NCBI GenBank assembly: GCA_964399625.1
Contig: CAYNSB010000003.1
Span: 33,460 to 97,459 of the forward strand
DNA length: 64,000 bases
Source: CAYNSB01 sp964399625
GTDB taxonomy: Bacteria > Planctomycetota > Phycisphaerae > Phycisphaerales > UBA1924
Direction: 5' to 3'
In this document: positions 52,485 to 59,743 of the stretch, piece by piece
Layout: each line of letters starts with the position of its first letter
Numbering within the stretch: position 1 is the first letter of the stretch
Notes under the pieces: generated by a model
Database searches by the model: none
The model's input: only the letters and a program-made list of their open reading frames with translations
What the model was told of the DNA's origin: nothing
Made by a program: the position numbers and the translations under genes

Positions 52485-52502
52485 GCAAAGGGGGACCTTT
52501 GC
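52485..52502. promoter_or_regulatory. Inverted repeat GCAAAGG-GGGA-CCTTTGC in the divergent region of cassette B
   Basis: A perfect 7+4+7 inverted repeat, 37 nt from the tail-like gene start and 69 nt from the sigma start. Its position between divergent genes suits an operator controlling both. Cassette A has only one GCAAAGG half. Confidence 0.4.
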
Positions 52503-52571
52503 CCTTGCAGCCCGCTCCTCAGGACGCGAGAATGGCGGCGGAACCCGGACGCGGAATCCGGACGAATCTCG

Positions 52572-53192
52572 ATGACCCAGACACCACCCGATCGCCCGGA
52601 TCGCGTGCCACGCGACGAGGACATCACCCTCCAGCTCGAACGCGTCAGCCGTGGCGAGCCCGGGGCCGTCGATCGATTGCTGCCCGGCGTCTATGACGAG
52701 CTGCGGGCTCTGGCCCAGTCGCAACTGGACCGCGAACGCGCCGGGCACACGCTCCAGGCGACGGCGCTGGTCCACGAGGCGTACATGAAGCTCGTCGACC
52801 AGCGCGACGTGCGATGGCAGGGGCGGGCCCACTTCTTCGCGCTGGCGGCGCAGGCGATGCGACGCATCCTCGTCGATCATGCGCGCGCCGCCAAGGCCGC
52901 CAAGCGGGGCGGCGGCGCCCAGCGCCTAGACCTGACGCAGGTGGACGCCGAGGCCCCCGCCTCGGGCGTGGACGTGCTGGCGCTGGACGAGGCGATGGTG
53001 CGTCTGTCGGCCGCGGAGCCCGAGGCCGCGCGCGTCGTGGAGATGAAGTTCTTCGGCGGGGCCAGCGAACCCGAGATCGCCTGCGCGATGGGCATCAGCG
53101 ATCGCACCGTGCGCCGCCACTGGACCTACGCGCGGGCGTGGCTCTTCCGCGAGATGCGCGGGGGCGCGCCCGACGGGGAACCCCGGGCATGA
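52572..53192 (+). CDS. ECF-like RNA polymerase sigma factor (cassette B)
   Basis: A 206-residue sigma factor of the same Sigma70_ECF group as in cassette A. Region 2 includes VYDELRALAQSQLDRERAG and ALVHEAYMKLV; region 4 ends with the HTH EIACAMGISDRTVRRHW. A short acidic/Pro N-terminal tail (~20 residues) precedes it. No good ribosome-binding site was seen before the ATG at 52572, so the start is less certain. It is coupled to the kinase by ATGA. Confidence 0.86.
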   Translation: MTQTPPDRPDRVPRDEDITLQLERVSRGEPGAVDRLLPGVYDELRALAQSQLDRERAGHTLQATALVHEAYMKLVDQRDVRWQGRAHFFALAAQAMRRILVDHARAAKAAKRGGGAQRLDLTQVDAEAPASGVDVLALDEAMVRLSAAEPEAARVVEMKFFGGASEPEIACAMGISDRTVRRHWTYARAWLFREMRGGAPDGEPRA

Positions 53193-56100
53193 ACGCGCGC
53201 GAGATCTTCGATCACGCCGTGGAGCTGGAGCCCGGCGAGCGCACGGCGTTCCTCGAGCGCGCGTGCGAGCCCGCGCTCCGCGCGGAGGTGCGCTCCCTGC
53301 TCGCCGCCCACGCCCACGCGGAGCGCTTCCTCGCCGACCCCGCGGGCGACCCCGCGACGATCGCCGCCGCCCTGATCCACGACGCGCTCCGCCCCGGCGC
53401 TCGCCTGGGGCGGTACACGATCGTCCGCCTCATCGGGGTGGGCGGGATGGGCGCGGTGTACCTGGCGGAGCAGGACCGTCCACGCCGCACCGTGGCGCTC
53501 AAGGTCATCCGCGCCGGGCTCGCCGACCCCGACCTGATCCGCCGGTTCGAGCTCGAATCGCAGGTGCTCGCCTCGCTCGCCCACCCGGGCATCGCGCAGG
53601 TGTTCGACGCGGGCACGCACGCGCTGGGGCCCGGCGGGCCCGACCAGCCGCTCGCCCTGCCCTACTTCGCGATGGAGCACATCCCCAAGGCGCGTTCCCT
53701 CGTGGCGCACGCCGACGGCGCGGGGCTCGCGCGCCGCGCGCGCCTCGAGGTCTTCGCCCGCGTGTGCGACGCGGTGCAGTACGCGCACCTCCGCGGGGTG
53801 ATCCATCGCGACCTCAAGCCCGGGAACATCCTCGTGCCGGGCGAGCCCGACGCCGCGCCCACGCCCAAGATCATCGACTTCGGCGTCGCACGCGTCTCGG
53901 GCCCCGAGGTCGCGCTGCAGACCCAGCAGACGACGATCGGGCAGATCGTCGGCACGCTCCGCTACATGAGCCCCGAGCAGTGCGGCGACGACCCCGCGAG
54001 CGTCGACGCGCGATCCGACGTGTACGCGCTGGGCGTGATCCTCTACGAGCTGCTCACCGGGCGCGCTCCCTACGAGCTCAAGAGCTCGTCGCTCATCCAG
54101 GCGCCGCGCATCATCCGCGAGATGCCAGCGACACGCCCCTCGCTCATCGATGCCACGCTCAGGGGCGACCTCGAGACGATCATCCTCAAGGCGCTGGAGA
54201 AGGAGCCCGAGGCCCGGTACCAGTCCGCGGGCGCGCTCGCCGAGGACATCCGCCGGCTCCTCTCCGATCGCCCCATCCTCGCCCGCCCGCCGAGCACGGC
54301 GTACCAGCTCCGCACGTTCGCGCGGCGCAATCGCGCCCTGGTCGCGGGCGTGGGCGCGACCCTCGCGGTGCTGGTGCTGGGCGCGGTGGGCACCGCGTGG
54401 CAGGCGGTCGTCGCGACGCGCGAGCGGAACCTCGCGATCACCGCCGAGCGTCGCGCCAACCAGGCGCTCGAGCACGCGCGCAGCGAGCAGGCCCGGGCCG
54501 AGTGGTCCTCGTACGTCGCGAACGTCGCCGCGGCCGACTCGGCGCTCAAGACCCTCGACGCCAAGACCGCCCTCGCCAGCCTCCGCGCCGCGCCCGAGCA
54601 GCACCGCAACTGGGAGTGGCGACTGCTCGCCTCGCGCGCCGACGACTCGACCCGCACCTGGCGCGGGCCCGCGGGCGAGGGCGTCGTCTCGGCCATGCCC
54701 CTGCCCGATGGCACGCGCGTGCTCGCCCTCCTCCGCACCAGCGAGCTCGTGATGGTCGATGGGAAGACCTTCGACACCATCTGGCGCGCTCCGCTGGGAC
54801 GCGATCTGGCCGGCGCCTCGGACGTCACGGTCGCGGGCATCTCCCCCGATGGCACGCTCGCGTGCGTCGCGTTCGAGGATGACGCGAGCGTCTGGGACAC
54901 GCGCACGGGGCGGATCGTCGCGCAGCTGCGCGGGCCCCGGCGTCTCTGGGGAGTTCCCTTTGCCGCATTCTCGCCCGATGGCGCGCGCGTCGCGCTGTCG
55001 GGGCGGGAGAACGACCTTGAGATCTACGAGCTGCCCTCGGGCCAACGGATCCGCCACGAGCGTGCCGGAAAGCCGCGCTACTACTCCCGCGTCGCCTACA
55101 GCCCCGACGCCTCCTCGCTGCTGGTCGCGCAGTCTACTGGCGTCGTCGCCCTCGATCGCGAGACGCTGGAGGAACGCCGACGCTGGATCTGGGACGCCCA
55201 GCTCAATTCGCCCGGCGACTGGGGGCTTCTGCGCCTGTCCCGGGACGGGCGGTACGCCTTCACGCACTCCTTCGCGACCGGCGTCGTGCTCGATCTGGAG
55301 CGCGATCAGACGCGGGCCATCTTCCGCGGCCACACCCAGCGCCTGGGCGATGCCGCGATCACCCCCGACGGGAGCATGGTCGCCACCTGCGCGTGGGACG
55401 GCACGATCCGCGTCTGGGACGGGCGAACCGGCGAGTGCCTGGGCGTGCACATGGGCCACGAGGACGTGCTGTGGTCCATCGGGTTCCTCGGCTCGCCGGG
55501 CAACTGGTCCGTCGTCACGTCCTCGCGCGATGGATCGATCAAGCTCTGGGACACCGCGCCCCGCGCCCAGCCGTGGGTCGTGAGCCCGATCGATTCCGAC
55601 GGGTGGTATCTCGCGTGGTCGTCCGACTCGCGACGATTGCTCTGGACCGGCGGGCGCCCCGGCGCCGAGGGCCGCTTCGCCGGCGCTCTTGTGGGCACGC
55701 TCAGCCCGGGCACGCGCGAGCGCACCACGCCGGCGTGGTTCCCCCACCTTCCCAGCGCGTACGCGCAGGTCATTCCCAGCGACGACGCGGGCCTGGTCGC
55801 GTACCTCAGCGACGCGCACGACGTGATCATCTGGGACATCGCGCAGTCGCGTGAGCGCGCGAGGATCCCGCATCCCCACGACGATCCGGGAGTGCTCGCC
55901 CTCTCGCGCGATGGCGCGCTGCTCGCGGTGCAGGGCGGCTCGCCCACCACCAGCGTGTGGGAGGTCGCCAGCGGGCGCCGACGCTGGGCGCACCCCGTGC
56001 CACCGAACGAGTCCACGCACACACGGTTCCTGCTGTTCTCGCCCGACGGCACGCGGCTGCTCACCGCCGAGTTCAACGATCGCGCCCGCGTCCTGGACTC

Positions 56101-56521
56101 CCGCGACGGAAGCACCATCCACGCCTTCGAGAGCGGGGGGGACGCGACGGCCGCCGCGTGGAGCGAGGACGGCTCGCTCATCGCCATCGCCTTCGATCGC
56201 GGGACCGTGCGAATCTATCGCATGCCCGACGGGGCCCTCGTGGGTCAGATCTCGGGGCTCACGCCCGCGTGCTGGTCGCTGGGCTTCTCGCCCGACGGCA
56301 CGCGTCTTGCCGTCGGCGTGCAGGACCGCACCGTCCGCGTCATCGACGTGCCCCACAGCACGCCGCTGCTCACCTTCGAGGGGTTCACCGGCACGCCCAC
56401 GACGACCCTCTGGAGCCCCGACGGGCGGTACCTCGCCGTGGGCTGCCGCGATCACACCATCCGCGTGTGGGACGCCTCTCCGCAGGACGCCTCCTCGACC
56501 CGCGCGCCCCGCGCGGAATAA
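53189..56521 (+). CDS. Ser/Thr protein kinase with TM segment and WD40 repeats (cassette B)
   Basis: A 1110-residue counterpart of the cassette A kinase. The helical N-terminal domain (MNAREIFDHAVELEPGERTA...) precedes the kinase (~75-360), which has GGMGAVYLAE, Lys105, HRDLKPGN (206-213), DFG (230-232) and SPEQ. One membrane segment (~380-402) and a coiled coil follow, then a WD40-type C-terminus with many SPDG turns and IRVWD/IKLWD blade ends. All catalytic residues are present, so it should be active. The stop TAA lies 9 nt before ribBA, which could be read from the same mRNA. Confidence 0.88.
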   Translation: MNAREIFDHAVELEPGERTAFLERACEPALRAEVRSLLAAHAHAERFLADPAGDPATIAAALIHDALRPGARLGRYTIVRLIGVGGMGAVYLAEQDRPRRTVALKVIRAGLADPDLIRRFELESQVLASLAHPGIAQVFDAGTHALGPGGPDQPLALPYFAMEHIPKARSLVAHADGAGLARRARLEVFARVCDAVQYAHLRGVIHRDLKPGNILVPGEPDAAPTPKIIDFGVARVSGPEVALQTQQTTIGQIVGTLRYMSPEQCGDDPASVDARSDVYALGVILYELLTGRAPYELKSSSLIQAPRIIREMPATRPSLIDATLRGDLETIILKALEKEPEARYQSAGALAEDIRRLLSDRPILARPPSTAYQLRTFARRNRALVAGVGATLAVLVLGAVGTAWQAVVATRERNLAITAERRANQALEHARSEQARAEWSSYVANVAAADSALKTLDAKTALASLRAAPEQHRNWEWRLLASRADDSTRTWRGPAGEGVVSAMPLPDGTRVLALLRTSELVMVDGKTFDTIWRAPLGRDLAGASDVTVAGISPDGTLACVAFEDDASVWDTRTGRIVAQLRGPRRLWGVPFAAFSPDGARVALSGRENDLEIYELPSGQRIRHERAGKPRYYSRVAYSPDASSLLVAQSTGVVALDRETLEERRRWIWDAQLNSPGDWGLLRLSRDGRYAFTHSFATGVVLDLERDQTRAIFRGHTQRLGDAAITPDGSMVATCAWDGTIRVWDGRTGECLGVHMGHEDVLWSIGFLGSPGNWSVVTSSRDGSIKLWDTAPRAQPWVVSPIDSDGWYLAWSSDSRRLLWTGGRPGAEGRFAGALVGTLSPGTRERTTPAWFPHLPSAYAQVIPSDDAGLVAYLSDAHDVIIWDIAQSRERARIPHPHDDPGVLALSRDGALLAVQGGSPTTSVWEVASGRRRWAHPVPPNESTHTRFLLFSPDGTRLLTAEFNDRARVLDSRDGSTIHAFESGGDATAAAWSEDGSLIAIAFDRGTVRIYRMPDGALVGQISGLTPACWSLGFSPDGTRLAVGVQDRTVRVIDVPHSTPLLTFEGFTGTPTTTLWSPDGRYLAVGCRDHTIRVWDASPQDASSTRAPRAE

Positions 56522-56530
56522 TGCCCACGC

Positions 56531-57763
56531 GTGCTCACCCCGATCCCCGACATCCTCGACGAGCTCCGTCGTGGCCGCATGGTCATCCTCACCGATGACG
56601 AGCAGCGCGAGAACGAGGGCGATCTCATCCTCCCCGCGCAGTTCGTCACGCCCGAGGCGATCACGTTCATGCTCAGCGTCGCGCGCGGGTACATGTGCCT
56701 CTCGCTCACCAGCGCCGACTGCGATCGCCTCGCCCTGCACCCGCAGTCCCCCGTGAACAGCACCTCGCGCGGCACCGCGTTCACCGTCTCCGTCGATCTG
56801 CACCCCAGGTTCGGCGGCACCACCGGCGTCTCCGCGCGCGAGCGGGCCAAGTGCATCCAGATGCTCATCGATCCGAGCACCGGCCCGCAGGACTTCGTCC
56901 GCCCCGGGCACATCAACCCCCTCCGCTCGCGCGACGGGGGCGTGCTCGTGCGCACGGGGCAGACCGAGGGCTCGCTCGACCTGTGCCGCCTCGCCGGGCT
57001 CACGCCCGCCGCGGTCATCATCGAGATCATGCGCGATGATGGCGAGATGGCCCGCCTGCCGGACCTGCTGAAGATCGCCGGCGCGCACAACCTCAAGGTG
57101 TGCTCGGTCGCGCAGATCATCGAGCACCGCCTCGCGAGCGAGTCGCTCGTGCGCCGCATCGCGCCCGAGCAGGGAACGCCCATCCGCACCCGCGAGGGCA
57201 CGTTCAACCTCATCGCCTTCGACTCGCTCGTCGATCCGCTCCCGCACATCGCGCTCACCCTGGGCGAGGTGGGACGCCTCGATGCCCGCGGACTGCCAAT
57301 CCAGATTCCCAACCCCACGCTCGTCCGCATGCACCGCAAGAGCATCCTGGGCGACATCTTCGCCGACGTGGACAGCTCGCCCGAGGGGCCCACCGGCGAG
57401 ACGCTCCGCGCCTCCATGCGCGCGATCCAGCGCACGGGGCAGGGCGCGATCGTCTACCTCCGCACCGAGGGCGTGCCCGTGGACGCCCGCGCCGGCGCCC
57501 ACTCGGCGCTCGAGCAGCGCCTGCGACAGATCCGGCGCGGCGGATTCGACACCGGCGGCGAGACGCTGGACCTCACCCACCCCGATGGGCCCGGTGCGGC
57601 CGCGATGCCCATGAACCAGCGCGACTTTGGCATCGGCGGGCAGATCCTCCGCGCGCTGGGGCTGAGCAAGCTCCGCCTGCTCACCAACCATGCCCGGGCG
57701 CTGCCGATGCTCGACGCCTTCGGGCTCGAGATCGTCGAGCACGTGCCCGTCCGCGACGTCTGA
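56531..57763 (+). CDS. ribBA: RibBA: DHBP synthase with a degenerate GTP cyclohydrolase II-like domain
   Basis: A 410-residue riboflavin-pathway protein. The N-terminal half (~1-205) is a complete DHBP synthase, with DDEQRENEGDLI, FVRPGHINPLRSRDGGVL and RTGQTEGSLDL. It should convert ribulose-5-phosphate to the four-carbon unit of lumazine. The C-terminal half keeps the GCH II fold (FGIGGQILRALGLSKLRLLTNH, then VEHVPV). The zinc-binding cysteines are absent: the expected HSECLTGD is HRKSILGD, and the CDC pair is gone. The EGRGIGL-type motif is also altered, so GTP cyclohydrolase activity is unlikely. The GTG start follows the kinase stop closely. Confidence 0.88.
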   Translation: MLTPIPDILDELRRGRMVILTDDEQRENEGDLILPAQFVTPEAITFMLSVARGYMCLSLTSADCDRLALHPQSPVNSTSRGTAFTVSVDLHPRFGGTTGVSARERAKCIQMLIDPSTGPQDFVRPGHINPLRSRDGGVLVRTGQTEGSLDLCRLAGLTPAAVIIEIMRDDGEMARLPDLLKIAGAHNLKVCSVAQIIEHRLASESLVRRIAPEQGTPIRTREGTFNLIAFDSLVDPLPHIALTLGEVGRLDARGLPIQIPNPTLVRMHRKSILGDIFADVDSSPEGPTGETLRASMRAIQRTGQGAIVYLRTEGVPVDARAGAHSALEQRLRQIRRGGFDTGGETLDLTHPDGPGAAAMPMNQRDFGIGGQILRALGLSKLRLLTNHARALPMLDAFGLEIVEHVPVRDV

Positions 57764-57816
57764 ACCGTCGTTCACCGGGCGACGAACACGATCATCCTCA
57801 TCGAACGCGGAACGAG

Positions 57817-57845
57817 TTGACGGACGGTGCGTCTATCGGAACAAT
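57817..57845 (+). promoter_or_regulatory. Candidate sigma70-type promoter (TTGACG-17-AACAAT)
   Basis: TTGACG (57817-57822) and AACAAT (57840-57845) are separated by 17 nt, upstream of the DUF1579 gene. It is the only clear TTGACx -35 match I noticed, but the -10 is poor. Confidence 0.35.
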
Positions 57846-57921
57846 CGTGCCCTTGTTCGGGGATTGGCTGGTTGTGGCGCAAGCGGAGTTCGCGCCATCG
57901 TCCGCCGTGCTCCCCTCGCAC

Positions 57922-57944
57922 GCCCGAGCCAAGGTGGCTCGGGC
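57922..57944 (+). repeat. Hairpin in the leader of the DUF1579 gene
   Basis: GCCCGAGCCA and TGGCTCGGGC form a perfect 10-bp stem with a 3-nt loop, 33 nt before the ATG. There is no T-run, so it may be an mRNA-stabilising or regulatory leader hairpin, or the end of ribBA transcription. Confidence 0.5.
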
Positions 57945-57977
57945 AGACCAGGGTTGGGTTCGCACAGGAGATGACGC

Positions 57978-58760
57978 ATGAAGGTTCGCACGCTGATGAC
58001 GATCGTGGCCCTCTGTTCGATGTCCGGCATGGCGATGGCGCAGGACCACAAGGCTCCCGCCAAGCCCGAGATGAAACCCGTCCAGCCCGCCAAGCCCGCG
58101 GACGCCAAGCCAGCCGACGCCCACGCGGGCGGCATGGGCGATGCCGAGAAGAAGATGATGGAGGCCTGGGCCGCCGCCTCGACCCCCGGCGAGATGCACA
58201 AGCTCATGGCCGGGCGCGTCGGCGAGTGGGACATGGCCGTCGAGAGCATGAACCCGATGGAGCCGGGCAAGAGCGAGAAGTCCGGCGGCACGACCGTCAG
58301 CAAGGCGATCATGGGCGGACGCTTCGTCATCTCCGAGATCAAGAGCACGATGATGGGCATGCCCTTCGAGGGGATGGAGATCTGCGGGTACAACAACGTC
58401 AGCAAGAAGTTCGAGTCGAGCTGGATCGACTCCATGGGCACGGGCATCTACAACAGCACCGGCACCTACGACGAGAAGGCCAAGCAGATCACCTACGTGG
58501 GCGAGATGGACGACCCGACCACGGGCAAGAAGTCCAAGGCCCGCGGCGTTGTCACCATCAAGGACCACGACCACCACACCTTCGAGATGTTCGGCGCGGG
58601 GCCCGATGGCAAGGAGATGAAGATGATCTCGATCTCCTACACGCGCAAGGGCGCGAGCGCCGAGACCACCAAGGACGCCGCCAAGCACGTCGAGAAGGCC
58701 GTCGAGCACGCGGCCGACAAGGCCAAGGACGCCGTGAAGGACCTGCCCAAGGGCAAGTGA
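57978..58760 (+). CDS. Secreted DUF1579 family protein
   Basis: A 260-residue exported protein. The signal peptide ends at MAMAQ, followed by a Lys/Pro/Ala-rich linker (~25-50). The DUF1579 domain (~75-230) is clear: LMAGRVGEWDMAVES, GGRFVISEI, YNNVSKKFESSWIDSMGTG. The C-terminus is a Lys/Ala amphipathic helix (KHVEKAVEHAADKAKDAVK). The function of the family is unknown; it has a lipocalin-like look. AGGAGATG precedes the ATG and a strong terminator follows. Confidence 0.85.
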   Translation: MKVRTLMTIVALCSMSGMAMAQDHKAPAKPEMKPVQPAKPADAKPADAHAGGMGDAEKKMMEAWAAASTPGEMHKLMAGRVGEWDMAVESMNPMEPGKSEKSGGTTVSKAIMGGRFVISEIKSTMMGMPFEGMEICGYNNVSKKFESSWIDSMGTGIYNSTGTYDEKAKQITYVGEMDDPTTGKKSKARGVVTIKDHDHHTFEMFGAGPDGKEMKMISISYTRKGASAETTKDAAKHVEKAVEHAADKAKDAVKDLPKGK

Positions 58761-58789
58761 TCCTCGCGTCCATCGCATCACAAACCATT

Positions 58790-58822
58790 CCGGGCCCGCC
58801 GACGCGGGCCCGGTTTGTTTTT
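58790..58822 (+). terminator. Intrinsic terminator after the DUF1579 gene
   Basis: A perfect 10-bp stem (CCGGGCCCGC, 58790-58799; GCGGGCCCGG, 58804-58813) with a 4-nt loop and a TTTGTTTTT tract directly after. Flanking CAAACC and GGTTTG could pair as well. Confidence 0.92.
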
Positions 58823-59008
58823 CAGACCGGCACAGGTTCGCGGACGCTCCGCGCCATTGCCCAGCCCGCCGCGCTCCGCGCGCCCGCGCAGACGTCACAG
58901 CCCTCGCGCGCCGCGCAGGCCCCACCCCGCCCGCCACGCCCAGCGCTCCACCCTTGCCGATGCTCCCTTTGCACTCCATCTTCGATCTCGGAGGCGGAGA
59001 CGCACAAG

Positions 59009-59686
59009 ATGGGCACGCGAAGCAACCTCACCCCCCGGACCCTCGGCATGGCGCTGGTCGCCCTCGGGCTCGCCATCACCCACGCCGCGACCGCCGAACC
59101 GACGACCCCCACGGGGTCCAAGGTCTCGACGTTCCGACCCAGCGGCTCCTCGGCGGGCTCGAGCGTCATCACGTTCAACCGCTCGGGCGGGCAGGCGGGC
59201 AGGGGCGTCGCCACCGTCAAGGGTGAGGCCAACCGGTACACCGCCGCTCGACCCGTCCGCCTCGCCGGCGCTTCGGCGTCGCGCTCCAAGTCCGCCGTGG
59301 GCGCCCGCGGCAAGGTCGAGCGCACACCTCCGATCATCCGCGTGCGTCGCCTCGATTCGGACGCGTCCGCCGAGTCGCTGATCTCCGGCGTGCAGGCGTC
59401 GCTTCCCGAGGCCACGCCGATCCTCCTGGCCTCGGCCGATTCGAGCGAGGGTCGTCTGATCGCGTTCGAGCAGCCCACTCTCGAGGTCCGCGCGGACATG
59501 CTCGTTCCCGCGACCCCCGAGGAGGAGCGCCAGGTCGTGCTCGCCGACGCCGCCCCCATCCGCATCACCCCACTCCCGGTCTCGGGCGCGCCCGTCGCCG
59601 AAGAGGTGCTGCAGGAAGAGGCCGCCAAGCCCGTGGCGCCGACGATCACCGGCGGCGCGCTGGGCGGGCCCAACCGCCGGCGCTAG
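59009..59686 (+). CDS. Secreted Ser/Ala/Arg-rich protein of unknown function
   Basis: A 225-residue protein with a signal peptide (TLGMALVALGLAITHAATAE) and low-complexity Ser/Thr/Gly and Arg-rich stretches, ending GGPNRRR. No domain was recognised. The ATG at 59009 has GGAG about 15 nt upstream, which is long. It follows a strong terminator, so it must have its own promoter, which I could not locate with confidence. Confidence 0.6.
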   Translation: MGTRSNLTPRTLGMALVALGLAITHAATAEPTTPTGSKVSTFRPSGSSAGSSVITFNRSGGQAGRGVATVKGEANRYTAARPVRLAGASASRSKSAVGARGKVERTPPIIRVRRLDSDASAESLISGVQASLPEATPILLASADSSEGRLIAFEQPTLEVRADMLVPATPEEERQVVLADAAPIRITPLPVSGAPVAEEVLQEEAAKPVAPTITGGALGGPNRRR

Positions 59687-59732
59687 CGCCCTCTTGCCCG
59701 GCAACACGGATCAGCACCCCGCACGCCCGACG

Positions 59733-59738
59733 TATCGT
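59733..59738 (+). promoter_or_regulatory. -10 element TATCGT, leaderless arrangement (FHA-histidine kinase)
   Basis: GACGTATCGT is identical over ten bases to the truA element. It ends 5 nt before the GTG at 59744 and overlaps the alternative TTG start. Confidence 0.45.
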
Positions 59739-59743
59739 TGGGC

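Larger units (their letters stand above)
49267..56521. repeat. Five-gene cassette, copy B
   Basis: Second copy of the dockerin-astacin-tail / sigma-kinase arrangement, direct relative to copy A and separated from it by four dockerin genes. Both sigma/kinase pairs overlap by exactly ATGA. Confidence 0.85.

Noticed and set aside
38742..52533. Shared AGGA(A)CGCGA[C/G]AAT upstream of both sigma genes as a sigma-specific promoter
   Set aside because: The two occurrences (38742-38755 and 52521-52533) differ by an indel, sit at different distances from the start codons, and no second promoter element matches at a constant spacing.
53126..57775. 1549-codon open frame opposite the cassette B kinase and ribBA
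   Set aside because: Antisense to two well-supported genes, with Arg/Gly/Ala/Glu-biased composition and no recognisable domain.
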